Shown here: in pieces, positions 36,881 through 46,252 of the stretch
Layout of the letters: each line of letters opens with the position of its first letter
Position numbering within the stretch: position 1 is the stretch's first letter
From: Konateibacter massiliensis
GTDB lineage: Bacteria > Bacillota > Clostridia > Lachnospirales > Lachnospiraceae
DNA: 64,000 nt
Direction of reading: 5' to 3'
NCBI RefSeq assembly: GCF_900184995.1
Contig: NZ_LT860099.1
Location: forward strand, 2,112,332 to 2,176,331
Program-made: the position numbers and the translations under genes
The notes under the pieces: generated by a model
Database searches by the model: none
The model's input: only the letters and a program-made list of their open reading frames with translations
Told to the model about the DNA's origin: nothing

Positions 36881-37675
36881 TTAGTCAACCAGTTCTTTAC
36901 CCTGAACGTAGTTAAAAACAGGCCCGTCCAGACAGACATATTGATTTCCGATCTTGCAGTGCCCGCATTTTCCAATTCCGCAGCACATCTTTCTCTCCTG
37001 TGAAATCCAGATATTTTCTTCCTCAAAGCCGATTTCGAGAAGTCCCTTCACTGAAAAATGCATCATTGCAGGAGGCCCAACCACGATTGCTACCGCTTTT
37101 TTTACATCGGAAAGCTTCAATTCGGGAATATATTTTGTGACAAGCCCAATTTTGTGAAGTTTCGTCTCCTCACCACTGTCAAGTGTGAGCGTCACATTCA
37201 TTTTTTCTCTCCAAAGCTCAAAATCTTTTCGAAACAAAATGTCCTCCTCAGATTTAAAGCCTGTAATTATCGTCATATCTTTTCGTTCAGCGGTATTTTT
37301 TGCAAAATAATCAATCACACCTCGCACAGGTGACACACCGGTTCCGCCTGCCACGACAACAATCTCGTTTCCTTTATATAAATTTACATCAAAGCCGTTT
37401 CCGTACGGTCCGCGCAGGAACAATTTATCGCCCACGTATTGCTCAAATATTTCGTTTGTCACCTTTCCCACACGGCGAATGGTTAAATCCACAATTCCCT
37501 CCTCAATTCCACTCACGGAAATAGGAGCTTCCCCATACTTTGGAATGGAGACCTCAAAAAATTGTCCAGGCTTTACCTCTCCCTCGTATGTCATACGAAA
37601 GGTGTATTCTATGTCTGTGTGCTTAATTACTTCAACGATTTCAGACAAAAACGGGATATATTCATTCTTACTCAT
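36881..37675 (-). CDS. asrB: Anaerobic sulfite reductase subunit B (flavin/NADH oxidoreductase)
   Basis: The 264-residue ferredoxin-NADP reductase-like subunit has FAD-binding LTIRRVGKVTNEIF and LRGPYGNGFD, and nucleotide-binding VVAGGTGVSPVRGVIDY. The C-terminal [2Fe-2S] motif is CCGIGKCGHCKIGNQYVCLDGP. It passes NADH electrons to AsrA/AsrC. Its start overlaps the asrA stop by 8 bp, so translation is coupled. Confidence 0.95.
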   Translation of the reverse strand: MSKNEYIPFLSEIVEVIKHTDIEYTFRMTYEGEVKPGQFFEVSIPKYGEAPISVSGIEEGIVDLTIRRVGKVTNEIFEQYVGDKLFLRGPYGNGFDVNLYKGNEIVVVAGGTGVSPVRGVIDYFAKNTAERKDMTIITGFKSEEDILFRKDFELWREKMNVTLTLDSGEETKLHKIGLVTKYIPELKLSDVKKAVAIVVGPPAMMHFSVKGLLEIGFEEENIWISQERKMCCGIGKCGHCKIGNQYVCLDGPVFNYVQGKELVD

Positions 37676-38684
37676 TTGCCAGAACCTCCTTCATTCCGTT
37701 TTCCAACTTGTTAATACAGTTTGAGAAGGAAATGTATTCGGGACATATATCATCACATCGCCCACATCCCACACACATGTGATAGCCGTTTCTTTCTTTG
37801 TAATCCAGCACCTTATGAAGAACTTTAAAGCGCATGCGGTCACCGTTTTTAGAGCGGTAATTTCCACCGCCTGCAACATCCGTATAGCCATCCACCATAC
37901 AGGAAGCCCACACTCTTCTTCTCTCCCCGGCTCTTCCATTATCGGTATAGAAAATATCCTGCATCGTGAAACAGGTACAAGTCGGACAGACAAAGTTACA
38001 TCTGCCGCAGTTGATGCATCTTGAATCATATTCTCGCCACAAACTTGCGTTTGCTATCTGATAGCTTAGGTTGGCAGGGATATTCACCCTTGTCTTTGTC
38101 TCAGTGACAGCCGCAGAAGTCACTTTCTTTTCTCTCACTGCATATTTTTTCAGCGCCTCTTCAAACTTCGGTGATTTGCAGTCCAGTTGATAACCATTTT
38201 CACATCGATCAATGCTCATATCATAATTATCGGAAATATTGGTCCCCATATCCACACAAAAGCAGGAATCAAAGGATTTTTCACAGCCCATCAGGACAAA
38301 TATCACGTTTTCTCGAAGTCTCTTGTAATAGTGGTCACTTGGTCCGTTGTTTAAATACATTTCATCTAACCGCTTTACCCCGTGAAGGTCACAGCTTCTA
38401 AGAAATACAATCGCTCCCTTTTTCGGCGCATCCGCCTCCTTAACCTCATCCTCCGTAAAATAGAATAAGGTCTGGGAGATAGGAAGAAGCACTTCCTTAA
38501 AGGAATATTCTGCTTTTTTATCAAACACAATCTCGTCTGCCGTACTCACTTCACCGTATCTCACACTGTCCGTGTCTGAAAATCTTCCGCCGCCTTTGAA
38601 GTATTTGGGTGCATAAATCAGATATTCCTTCTTAAGCTGAGCAAGCATTTCGTTTAGCTCTTCGTTTCTTAATTCGTAACCCAT
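37668..38684 (-). CDS. asrA: Anaerobic sulfite reductase subunit A (iron-sulfur electron carrier)
   Basis: The 338-residue protein has two C-terminal [4Fe-4S] motifs: CINCGRCNFVCPTCTCF (~220) and CVGCGRCDDICPEY (~300). Upstream Cys residues include CEKSFDSCFC. It is the standard AsrA length and relays electrons between AsrB and AsrC. It lies 2 bp after the FNT channel gene, which argues strongly for one transcript. Confidence 0.94.
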   Translation of the reverse strand: MGYELRNEELNEMLAQLKKEYLIYAPKYFKGGGRFSDTDSVRYGEVSTADEIVFDKKAEYSFKEVLLPISQTLFYFTEDEVKEADAPKKGAIVFLRSCDLHGVKRLDEMYLNNGPSDHYYKRLRENVIFVLMGCEKSFDSCFCVDMGTNISDNYDMSIDRCENGYQLDCKSPKFEEALKKYAVREKKVTSAAVTETKTRVNIPANLSYQIANASLWREYDSRCINCGRCNFVCPTCTCFTMQDIFYTDNGRAGERRRVWASCMVDGYTDVAGGGNYRSKNGDRMRFKVLHKVLDYKERNGYHMCVGCGRCDDICPEYISFSNCINKLENGMKEVLANE

Positions 38685-38686
38685 CC

Positions 38687-39454
38687 TTATGCCTCCTTAT
38701 TTTTTGAGGCAACATAATAAGGAATTGCCACAAACAAGATGCCGCCTATCATATTTCCGAGTGTTACGGTGAAAATATTGTAAAAATATCCGCCAAGACT
38801 GATTGCCTGATCGTATGGCTTTAATAAAGAAATTGTGAGCAGCGTCATATTCGCAATACTATGCTCAAATCCTGTTGTAATAAAAGCAAACAGACACCAG
38901 AAAATCATGATAAGCTTACCGCTCTCTGATTTACACTTCATACCACACCAAACACCAAGGCAGACAAGCGTGTTACACAAAATTCCCCGAAGCAACAGCG
39001 GAATAAAGGGAATACTCATCTTCGCTGCTGAAGTGCTTGCTATAAACTCTCCGACTGCCCCCTCTGCCAATCCGGCATATCGAAACAAAATCGCCAAAAG
39101 AATAGAACCTGCAAAATTACCAATAAAGCACACCACCCATAGCTTTATTGTATCCCCCACATTAACTGTTTTTTTCATGACACCGGCAATCATCACCATG
39201 TTATTTCCGGTAAATAGTTCAGCCCCCGCAATTACCACCAGACTGAGGGCAATTCCAAACGCCGCCCCCATAATAATTTTGGCAAAAGGCAGTCCGCTCA
39301 GCATACCTCCGATACTAAAAATCAGTAAAATACCAAATCCGATGTACATACCCGCCAACGCTGACAGCAGGAAATAGCCCATCGGATTTCTTTTCAGCAG
39401 CGATACCTTGGTTGATGCCGCCTTTGCCACCATCTGATACTCCTCTTGAAACAT
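38687..39454 (-). CDS. Formate/nitrite transporter family channel, probable hydrosulfide channel (HSC/FNT3 type)
   Basis: The start ATG at 39454 has AGGAGG 9 nt upstream, giving 255 residues with six membrane helices in an FNT fold. Segments include AGMYIGFGILLIFSIGG, AELFTGNNMVMIAGVMKKTVN, and GILCNTLVCLGVWCGMK. Known: the C. difficile hydrosulfide channel of this family is encoded next to asrABC and exports HS-. The same position, first in the asr operon, supports that role over formate or nitrite transport. Selectivity cannot be read directly. Confidence 0.85.
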   Translation of the reverse strand: MFQEEYQMVAKAASTKVSLLKRNPMGYFLLSALAGMYIGFGILLIFSIGGMLSGLPFAKIIMGAAFGIALSLVVIAGAELFTGNNMVMIAGVMKKTVNVGDTIKLWVVCFIGNFAGSILLAILFRYAGLAEGAVGEFIASTSAAKMSIPFIPLLLRGILCNTLVCLGVWCGMKCKSESGKLIMIFWCLFAFITTGFEHSIANMTLLTISLLKPYDQAISLGGYFYNIFTVTLGNMIGGILFVAIPYYVASKNKEA

Positions 39455-39511
39455 AAAAGAAATCCTCCTTGTCACTTTTTTAACAATGTAACACAAAATT
39501 TCCTTCTATGC

Positions 39512-39527
39512 CGTGATGAATATCACG
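39512..39527. promoter_or_regulatory. Crp/Fnr-type operator before the FNT-asr operon
   Basis: CGTGA-TGAATA-TCACG is a perfect 5-bp palindrome with the 6-bp spacer typical of Crp/Fnr half-sites. It lies between the crp-like gene stop and the FNT start, so it is a likely target of that regulator. Confidence 0.6.
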
Positions 39528-39565
39528 ATTGTTTATTTTTTTACAAACTTATTCATCCGGATCTA

Positions 39566-40261
39566 TTACGCTTTTTCACTCTTAACGACTGCAATCAGCT
39601 GTTCCATGTCACAAATATAAAATCGATTTCTTTCTGCTCTTATGATTCCTTTCTCTGATAAACATTTCACAGCCCTTGAGACCGATTCCCGCTTTGAGCC
39701 AATCATATCGGCAAGAAAGGTGATGGATAAATCAAAGTTGATTTGTACTTCATCCTTTTCCGAAACTCCGAAATCCTTCGCCAGCCGCCATAGCTTTGCC
39801 GCCACCTGACGCTCTAAGTTCATCATATTGGATGTATTTCCCAACTGATGATAAAGCCTTCTTACCTTTACCGCCAAAGATCCTAGAATTGCCTTGGTCA
39901 ATCCAAAATCCTGCTCCAGTAACTCTAAAAACACACCTCTTGGGATTACCAAAATGATCACCTCGCCCAAAGCCTCACAGCTGACCGACGCAACAGGCTC
40001 TTGAATGATGACCTCATTCAGCATCTCCCCCTCCCCATAAACGAAGATTGCTTTCTTATCCTGCTTCTTATTTACTTTAAAAATCGAGACATATCCCTTT
40101 ATCACAAAATAAAGCTGACTTACATTTTCCTTATCCTGAAAAATAAACTCGCCCTTTTGAAACGTCTTAAGAGATGCACAAGTCACCAGCCTTTCCTTTG
40201 TGGAGGCATTGGCATATTGTAATATTTTGGGTATTGTACAAGCTTCTTTTATTGTCATCAT
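39566..40261 (-). CDS. Crp/Fnr-family regulator of the asr operon
   Basis: The 231-residue protein has an N-terminal effector barrel (LKTFQKGEFIFQDKENVSQLYFVIKGYVSIFK) and a C-terminal winged helix with recognition helix SKRESVSRAVKCLSEKGII. It lacks the N-terminal Cys cluster of Fnr, though Cys7 and Cys28 are present (CTIPKILQYANASTKERLVTC). It is directly upstream of FNT-asrABC, with a palindromic site in between. I infer control by sulfite or redox state. ATGATG follows GGAGGTC, so either ATG may start translation. Confidence 0.85.
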   Translation of the reverse strand: MMTIKEACTIPKILQYANASTKERLVTCASLKTFQKGEFIFQDKENVSQLYFVIKGYVSIFKVNKKQDKKAIFVYGEGEMLNEVIIQEPVASVSCEALGEVIILVIPRGVFLELLEQDFGLTKAILGSLAVKVRRLYHQLGNTSNMMNLERQVAAKLWRLAKDFGVSEKDEVQINFDLSITFLADMIGSKRESVSRAVKCLSEKGIIRAERNRFYICDMEQLIAVVKSEKA

Positions 40262-40297
40262 GACCTCCTATTTAAAGAATTTCCCCGTACACAAGAA

Positions 40298-40417
40298 AGT
40301 GTAAGCTTTGCTCACACTTCGCGTCCAAGCGGGTTGCGAAGCAACAACTTCCACTCCGGGAGGTGCGCATAAATAATTTTTTATACCATAGGAAGTTCGG
40401 AAAACTTTCCTATGGTA
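40298..40417 (-). repeat. Intergenic repeat, copy A
   Basis: Structure on the plus strand: AAGTGTAAGCTTTGCTCACACTT hairpin, GGGTTGCGAAGCAAC hairpin, ACTTCC...GTGCGCATAA, then a perfect stem ATACCATAGGAA / TTCCTATGGTAT. About three quarters of the first 80 bases match copy B (43341-43450). There is no clear U-run, so it is not an ordinary terminator. It lies between the chemoreceptor and the crp-like gene. Confidence 0.6.
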
Positions 40418-40467
40418 TAAGAAAGGAAGGATTTCTCCTTCCTTCATTTTTTCTATTCAGACTTCAG

Positions 40468-42588
40468 TTAAATCTTAAATCTGGAAACCAAATCACCAAG
40501 CTCCTTGGCACCTTGTCCCATCTGTTCCATCTCACTTGTAACCTGACTTGCCTTTTCAGATATTGTACCGGATTTCTGCGCGATATTTGAGGTTCCGAGA
40601 GCACCCTCCTCAGCAGCAATCGCAACTCCGTCGATTGTCTGCTTCATGCTCATAATTGCCTCGTGAACCCTTTCTGAACTATGGCTGAATTCTGATACAA
40701 GATCATCCACAAATACAGCATCCTCATTGTATTGATTTCCGGTTCTTACCAGGTGCTTATAATCTTCTATTACCTTCTCATCCATAAACTTTAGAATCTC
40801 TTCTGAGCTTTGAGAAAGGTTATCAACTGATTCCAATACATTTTTTGTAATATCCTGTATCTGATTCGCCGTCTTACTCGATGCCTCCGCAAGCTTTCTA
40901 ATCTCATCTGCAACAACCGCGAAACCTTTTCCTGCTTCCCCGGCTCTTGCTGCCTCGATTGCCGCATTTAACGCCAAAAGATTCGTCTGAGAACTGATTG
41001 CCAAAATATCATCTGACAATACACCAATTTGCTCTACGGATTTTGATTTTGTAATCGCATTTAACAGGTTCTCTGAGGTAGAAGCATATACCTCATTTGC
41101 TGTTCTCTGTGATTCTTGCGCTAACGCCTTTAATTCCTGTGCTCGCTTTTTAATTTCTGCAACAGCATCGATACCGGTTTTTGTCTTTTCCACCATATCC
41201 AAAACTGAATCTTCAATTTCAGCCGAGGAAGCACTCATCTCCTCTGTAGAAGCTGACGTCTCTTCCATCTGTGCAGACAACTCTTCTGTCGTAGCCGAAA
41301 TTTCCTCAATCTGAAAATTCAAATTCTCCACTGCCGTTCCGACTCCGCCGATTGATACCGTAACGCCGTCTGTCACTTGCTTTACACCCTTTATAATATC
41401 TTGTATGGACTCCTGCATCTTCCTCATGGATTTCAGAAGAATACCTACTTCATCCCCTCGTTTCAGATATTTTCCGTCTATCTGCACGGAGAAGTCTGCA
41501 TTTGCCAAATTCTCCAAATAACGGGTAGCTATGACAAGCGGCTTTATTGATCTGCTGATCAGTACATAGACAATTGATGCTACAAGTATAATAAAAATCG
41601 CCATAACCAAAATAATTGCGGTTAAAAGCGTATTGTAATTCGAAAAGACATTATCAAGCGGAATATGAGCGGCAAAAGCCCAGCCCGTTGACATTGTAGT
41701 CGATACAATCGGCTCATATACAGACAGAACATCACTTCCTGTATAAATTGATTTTCCTCTTACTGTAAAAGAGCTGTGTGTTTTAATTTTATTGACAATA
41801 TTGTTTTGGGATGCATCCAGGCTTGCAATATTTTTCAAAATATATTCTGTATTGCCTCCGTCCGCAACTATCACTCCTCTTTCAGTGATAAGCTGGGCAT
41901 AGCCTCCCATCGGCTGTGCGGTATTTATTTTTTCCTGAAAGGAATCCATACTGATATCTGCACCGATAACGCCGAGGAAATTTCCTGAGTTGTCCATAAT
42001 CGGCATTGCAAGGGAACAAATCAAAACATTTTTACCGTTTACCTCATAATAGTAAGGATCTATGAAAATAGGCTCCTTCGTATTCTTTGGCACTAAATAG
42101 TAATCTCCTGAGCCCGCCTTAGCGTAATCCTCACGGATGGTCACAGAAATTCCGTCATCTGTTCTCACAATATAAGGAAGAAATCTTCCCTTTATATCGC
42201 AGCCCTCCTGATTGCTGAATTTGGCATCCTTCCCATCATAAGCGTCAGGCTCCCATAATGCATAAATACTCAGCAGTGATGGAGTTTCCTCCAATGTGGT
42301 TTCCAACTGACTGACAATCTTTTCTCTCGTAATATTGCCTGACTGCTTTGCAAACAATACCGTGTTGCGAATTCCATTCACGGTTGTATATGCCACATCA
42401 AAATCACTTCCGACATCCTTTGCATAGCTAAGGCTCGCTTCTTCCGCAAGCATAATAGCTTGATCATACGAGTTTGTATATACATTTCCTAGGATAATTC
42501 CACTGGCTGCTATAACGCCCAGAGTTACGATGATTCCAATCATAATGCTTATCTTATAAGCAAGCTTTAAATTTTTAAACATCGTCAT
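40468..42588 (-). CDS. Methyl-accepting chemotaxis protein with dCache-type sensor
   Basis: The 706-residue protein has a first membrane helix (~10-32) and an extracellular dCache-like sensor (~35-320: [17 protein letters not shown] and [38 protein letters not shown]). A second helix (~325-350), a HAMP domain and a coiled cytoplasmic domain follow. The receptor hairpin tip is [48 protein letters not shown]. The sensor pattern suggests a small organic or amino acid ligand. ATG at 42588 or 42582 (better spacing from GAGGGGG) is the start. Confidence 0.93.
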   Translation of the reverse strand: MTMFKNLKLAYKISIMIGIIVTLGVIAASGIILGNVYTNSYDQAIMLAEEASLSYAKDVGSDFDVAYTTVNGIRNTVLFAKQSGNITREKIVSQLETTLEETPSLLSIYALWEPDAYDGKDAKFSNQEGCDIKGRFLPYIVRTDDGISVTIREDYAKAGSGDYYLVPKNTKEPIFIDPYYYEVNGKNVLICSLAMPIMDNSGNFLGVIGADISMDSFQEKINTAQPMGGYAQLITERGVIVADGGNTEYILKNIASLDASQNNIVNKIKTHSSFTVRGKSIYTGSDVLSVYEPIVSTTMSTGWAFAAHIPLDNVFSNYNTLLTAIILVMAIFIILVASIVYVLISRSIKPLVIATRYLENLANADFSVQIDGKYLKRGDEVGILLKSMRKMQESIQDIIKGVKQVTDGVTVSIGGVGTAVENLNFQIEEISATTEELSAQMEETSASTEEMSASSAEIEDSVLDMVEKTKTGIDAVAEIKKRAQELKALAQESQRTANEVYASTSENLLNAITKSKSVEQIGVLSDDILAISSQTNLLALNAAIEAARAGEAGKGFAVVADEIRKLAEASSKTANQIQDITKNVLESVDNLSQSSEEILKFMDEKVIEDYKHLVRTGNQYNEDAVFVDDLVSEFSHSSERVHEAIMSMKQTIDGVAIAAEEGALGTSNIAQKSGTISEKASQVTSEMEQMGQGAKELGDLVSRFKI

Positions 42589-42628
42589 GTCCCCCTCTTT
42601 TGTTTTTTCGCTTTTCCTCTATAGGCAT

Positions 42629-42658
42629 ATTATAGTATTTTTTGCTGGGTCTCGTCAA
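42629..42658 (-). promoter_or_regulatory. Promoter of the chemoreceptor gene
   Basis: TTGACG (42658-42653), an 18-nt spacer and TATAAT (42634-42629) on the minus strand. The -10 region AATACTATAATATGCCTATA is shared with the promoter at 55869-55874. Confidence 0.7.
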
Positions 42659-42758
42659 TGACTTTTATTTATTTTTACCAGTATTCTCATATTTTCAATT
42701 TTTCATTTGGTTATTTTGCTGTTTTTTTATATAAATATCTGAATATATGACAACATAT

Positions 42759-43304
42759 TTAATCCTGAAATGTCTTTAAAGCCTCAATCGTCTGTTCAAT
42801 CAGCTCATCCAGACTCCAGCCGAGCATATCTGCTCCGCGCTCAATTACCTCTCTGGAACAACCTGCAGCAAAGCTTTTACTCTTATATTTCTTCTTCACC
42901 GATTTTAACTCCAAATCCTGCACACTCTTTGACGGTCTCATCAAGACTGCCGCCCCGATAAGTCCGGTAAGTTCATCTACCGCATACAACACCTTTTCCA
43001 TCTCATGTTCAGGCTTGATATCCACGGTGATTGCATAGCCATGGCTGGCAGTTGCACGGATGATTCTCGGATCAATTCCCTTCTCGCTCATGATTTCCTG
43101 ACTCTTGATGCAATGCTCCTGGGGATACTTCTCAAAGTCTAAATCATGCAAAAGTCCCACAATCCCCCATAAATCTTCTTCCTCCCCGTAACCAAGCTTC
43201 CTTGCAAAATATTTCATCGTCTGCTCCACAATCTGAGCATGCTCCAAATGAAACGGATCCTCATTATACTCGGTCAAAATATCCCATGCTTCTTCTCTTG
43301 TCAT
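42759..43304 (-). CDS. HD-domain hydrolase
   Basis: The start ATG at 43304 with AAGGAGAG upstream gives 181 residues. The metal-binding pattern is HLEHAQIV (His), GLLHDLDFEKYP (HD) and ATASHGYAITV (His), as in HDIG phosphohydrolases. The substrate is unknown. It is monocistronic, between two intergenic repeat copies. Confidence 0.8.
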   Translation of the reverse strand: MTREEAWDILTEYNEDPFHLEHAQIVEQTMKYFARKLGYGEEEDLWGIVGLLHDLDFEKYPQEHCIKSQEIMSEKGIDPRIIRATASHGYAITVDIKPEHEMEKVLYAVDELTGLIGAAVLMRPSKSVQDLELKSVKKKYKSKSFAAGCSREVIERGADMLGWSLDELIEQTIEALKTFQD

Positions 43305-43340
43305 AATAAAATTCTCTCCTTTTCTCATATCATAATAAAA

Positions 43341-43450
43341 AAGTGTGAGTTTACTCACACGTTGCGCCCGTGCGGGTTGCAAAGCAACTACTTCCTATCC
43401 GCATGGCGTGCATAATGTATCCATATGATATGAAATTTCATATCATATGG
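43341..43450 (-). repeat. Intergenic repeat, copy B
   Basis: AAGTGTGAGTTTACTCACAC hairpin, GGGTTGCAAAGCAAC hairpin, ACTTCC...GCGTGCATAA, then a perfect stem CCATATGATATGAAA / TTTCATATCATATGG. It is laid out like copy A, with a different terminal stem. It lies between metQ and the HD gene. Confidence 0.6.
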
Positions 43451-43453
43451 AAA

Positions 43454-43481
43454 TACGCCACTTATCAATATAAGCGGCGTA
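43454..43481 (-). terminator. Hairpin after metQ
   Basis: TACGCC-A-CTTAT pairs with ATAAG-C-GGCGTA. Only TTT follows on the minus strand, so termination may be weak. Confidence 0.5.
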
Positions 43482-43514
43482 ATTTTTTAGAAATAGAATT
43501 CCTGTGATATAAAT

Positions 43515-44336
43515 TTAGAATACAGGAACTACTGCTCCCTTATATTCTTCTTCAATAAACTGGCGAACTGCATCGCTTTGTAAAGCGCCTATAAGTGCCT
43601 TTATCTTCTCATCATTCTCATGTCCTGCCTGTACTGCAACAATGTTGGCATATGTAGTAGCCGCAAGGGATGCTGAATCCTCCGATGCAAGAGCGTCCGA
43701 TACGCTTAATCCACCGTCGATTGCGTAGTTACCATTGATTGTTGCAAGGTCAACGTCTGCTAAAGAACGTACAATCTGAGCTGCTTCAATCTCTTCAATG
43801 TTCAGGTTTAATGGGTTCTCTGCAATATCAAGCTTTGTTGCGCTAAGTCCTACATTCTCTTTTAATTTGATAAGTCCCTGTGCCTCCAGTAAAAGAAGTG
43901 CTCTTGCCTCATTTGTTGCGTCGTTTGGAACTGCAATGGTGGCGCCCTCTGCTAAATCAGCGATAGAGGCAGTTTTTCCTGCATAAATACCAAACGGCTC
44001 AAAATGGATGGAGCCCGCAGATACGATATCTGTACCGTTTTCTGCATTAAAATCATCTAAGTATGGCTGATGCTGGAAATAGTTTGCATCCAGTTCTCCG
44101 CTGTCCAATGCAGTGTTTGGTAATACGTAGTCATTGTACTCTACGATTTCTAACGTATAACCCTCGTCTGCAAGTACATCCTTTACCTGCGCCAAAATTT
44201 CAGCGTGAGGAGCCGGTGAAGCACCTACCTTAATTGTCTTGTCATCTGTTTTGGATGCCTGTGAGCAGCCGGCTAAGGAAAATGCTGTTGTTAATAGTGC
44301 CGTCAGTAAAATAAATGATATAACTCTTTTTTTCAT
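43515..44336 (-). CDS. metQ: Methionine-type ABC transporter binding lipoprotein
   Basis: The 273-residue protein has signal peptide and lipobox SLAGC (Cys24), then a NlpA-family fold: IKVGASPAPHAEILAQVKDVLADEGYTLEIVEYNDYVLPNTAL and FQHQPYLDDFN. It binds methionine or a related sulfur compound outside the membrane and feeds MetI/MetN. It is last in metN-metI-metQ, under the MtaR-like promoter and leader at 46038-46320. Regulation suggests a sulfur amino acid ligand; D-/L-Met versus cystine is not decided. Confidence 0.93.
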   Translation of the reverse strand: MKKRVISFILLTALLTTAFSLAGCSQASKTDDKTIKVGASPAPHAEILAQVKDVLADEGYTLEIVEYNDYVLPNTALDSGELDANYFQHQPYLDDFNAENGTDIVSAGSIHFEPFGIYAGKTASIADLAEGATIAVPNDATNEARALLLLEAQGLIKLKENVGLSATKLDIAENPLNLNIEEIEAAQIVRSLADVDLATINGNYAIDGGLSVSDALASEDSASLAATTYANIVAVQAGHENDEKIKALIGALQSDAVRQFIEEEYKGAVVPVF

Positions 44337-44352
44337 AATAATCTCCTCTTTT

Positions 44353-45021
44353 CTACGAATTCTTTATTCTCTTATCTGTCCGATTGGCAAATCTCATTCC
44401 AATCTCCTGGAATATCTGCACAATAATGACAAGCAGAACCACTGTTATGAGCATAATATCCGTTTGATAACGGTAATAACCGTAATTAACTGCGATTGCT
44501 CCAAGTCCGCCGCCGCCGACAAAGCCAGCCATAGCGGAGTATCCTAAAATAGTTGTGATGGCAATCGTACAACCTACCATCAAGGACGGTTTTGCCTCCG
44601 GCAAAAGAACCTTCCATATAATCTGAAATGTGCTGGAGCCCATCGCCAAAGCTGCTTCGATAATTCCACCATCTACCTCTTTTAAGGAGGATTCCACCAT
44701 TCTCGCTACAAACGGGGTTGCTGCCGATACAAGCGGAACGATTGTTGCGGTGGAGCCGATGCTTGTTCCCACGATAAAGCGGGTAACCGGAAGCATGGCA
44801 ACCAGCAAAATAATAAAAGGAATGGAACGTGTCAGGTTTACAATAATTCCCAAAACTGTGTTCAGGATTTTATTTTCCCATATTCCATTTTTATCTGTAA
44901 TGAACAAAAGTACTCCTACGGGAATTCCGATAAAATAGGAAAACGCCGTTGCCACAAGGGTCATATAAAGAGATTCCTTTGCTCCTGTAAGCATTAATAA
45001 TACCAACTGATTAATTTCCAT
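44353..45021 (-). CDS. metI: Methionine-type ABC transporter permease
   Basis: The 222-residue protein has five membrane helices. The EAA-like loop is EAALAMGSSTFQIIWKVLLPEAKPSL. The length and TRSIPFIILLVAMLPVTRFIVGTSIG segment are typical of MetI. Its start overlaps the metN stop by 11 bp, so translation is coupled. Confidence 0.95.
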   Translation of the reverse strand: MEINQLVLLMLTGAKESLYMTLVATAFSYFIGIPVGVLLFITDKNGIWENKILNTVLGIIVNLTRSIPFIILLVAMLPVTRFIVGTSIGSTATIVPLVSAATPFVARMVESSLKEVDGGIIEAALAMGSSTFQIIWKVLLPEAKPSLMVGCTIAITTILGYSAMAGFVGGGGLGAIAVNYGYYRYQTDIMLITVVLLVIIVQIFQEIGMRFANRTDKRIKNS

Positions 45022-46012
45022 TTATCTCACTCTCCTCATAATGAATTCCGATTGAATCTAAATATCCCTTTGCCCTGGCAATTGCCAGTTCATCCTCCGG
45101 CAGTTCTAAAATCATCTGTCCAAAGGCTTTACCGCCTACATCCTCTGTGCTGGCTCCTAAGATATTTACTATCGTCTGACATTTTAATACAAGGTTTGCA
45201 ATGACCGGTTCAAAGGATGACTGTCCGTCAAAAACAAGTCGTAAAATCCTCTTTCCAAGCATTGTGGAAACTCCCTTACTCTTCGGGAAGATAAGCTCCT
45301 GCGCAATCTTGGACTTTGGTGAGATGAAGATGTCTTTTACGGCACCTGTCTCTTCCACCATTCCCTGCTCTAAAACTGCGACCCTGTCACATATCTGCTC
45401 CACTACCTTCATATCATGAGTGATGACTACAATGGTCACTCCGAGTGTCTGGTTGATTTTTTTCAGCAAATCTAAAATCGATCTTGTCGTATTTGGGTCC
45501 AAGGCACTTGTTGCCTCATCGCACAAGAGCACCTGCGGGTCTGTCGCTAAGGCTCTCGCTATCGCAACCCTCTGCTTTTGCCCTCCTGACAACTGGGATG
45601 GGTAGTTATCCATCCTATCCTCCAAGCCGACAAGCTTTAACAGCTCTTTTGCTTTTTCTTTTGCTTCCTTTGCCTGCATTCCTGCAATCTCTAAAGGATA
45701 GCATACATTCTTGAGCGCATTTCTCTGCTCAAGCAAATTGAACTGCTGGAAAATCATACCGATTTTCTTTCTCTCTTGTCTCAGCTCTCTGGGAGTCAAT
45801 GCGGTCAACTCCACATCATTTAGAAAAATCTTTCCGGCTGTCGGTCTTTCCAATAGGTTGATACATCGCACCAAAGTGGATTTACCTGCACCGGATAAAC
45901 CGATAATTCCAAATATACTTCCATCTTCAATCGTGAGATTTATGTTTTGAACCGCTTTGATTTCGTCTGCTGTTGTCTTAAATACCTTGCTTACATTCTC
46001 AATACGAATCAT
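45011..46012 (-). CDS. metN: Methionine-type ABC transporter ATPase with NIL domain
   Basis: The 333-residue protein has Walker A GLSGAGKST, signature LSGGQKQR and Walker B VLLCDEATSALD. The C-terminal ~255-330 is the NIL substrate-sensing domain (VFDGQSSFEPVIANLVLKCQTIVNILGAS), through which internal methionine inhibits transport. The ribosome site AAGGGG lies shortly after the leader terminator. It is the first structural gene of the operon. Confidence 0.96.
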   Translation of the reverse strand: MIRIENVSKVFKTTADEIKAVQNINLTIEDGSIFGIIGLSGAGKSTLVRCINLLERPTAGKIFLNDVELTALTPRELRQERKKIGMIFQQFNLLEQRNALKNVCYPLEIAGMQAKEAKEKAKELLKLVGLEDRMDNYPSQLSGGQKQRVAIARALATDPQVLLCDEATSALDPNTTRSILDLLKKINQTLGVTIVVITHDMKVVEQICDRVAVLEQGMVEETGAVKDIFISPKSKIAQELIFPKSKGVSTMLGKRILRLVFDGQSSFEPVIANLVLKCQTIVNILGASTEDVGGKAFGQMILELPEDELAIARAKGYLDSIGIHYEESEINGN

Positions 46013-46037
46013 ATTTTACCCCTTCCTGTTTGGTAAT

Positions 46038-46083
46038 AAAAAAAACAACGCTTCTATGATTATAACATAAGATGCGCTGTTTT
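46038..46083 (-). terminator. Intrinsic terminator in the metNIQ leader
   Basis: On the minus strand AACAGCGCATCTTATG pairs imperfectly with CATAGAAGCGTTGTT and is followed by eight T. It lies 31 nt after the leader ORF stop and 25 nt before metN, so transcription must read through it to reach metN. This is the layout of an attenuator. Confidence 0.85.
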
Positions 46084-46113
46084 CACCTTCACTTTACCGG
46101 AGTAAACTATTTC

Positions 46114-46218
46114 TCACAGGGAAAACGGATTTAAACGCACCTGATAAAGCATGATACCACACATGCCTCTGTCATCGCAACACATTATTTCATTTGACAT
46201 TATATTTAAAGTACGCAT
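46114..46218 (-). CDS. Met/Cys-rich leader peptide ORF upstream of metNIQ
   Basis: This 34-codon ORF starts at ATG 46218 with AAGGAGAG upstream and reads MRTLNIMSNEIMCCDDRGMC, then GIMLYQVRLNPFSL. It holds five Met and three Cys codons, with a dense run at positions 7-23. It lies between a promoter with an MtaR-like box and an intrinsic terminator in front of metN. It has no signal peptide. I infer a cis-acting leader whose translation senses charged tRNA-Met or tRNA-Cys. It could also be a small protein in its own right. Confidence 0.6.
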   Translation of the reverse strand: MRTLNIMSNEIMCCDDRGMCGIMLYQVRLNPFSL

Positions 46219-46252
46219 AACCGTTCTCTCCTTTCCTTCGTTTGATAAAGTC

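Noticed and set aside
40381-40420. Hairpin near 40385 as terminator of the chemoreceptor gene
   Set aside because: There is no T-run after the stem on the minus strand; the stem belongs to a repeat element also found at 43341-43450.
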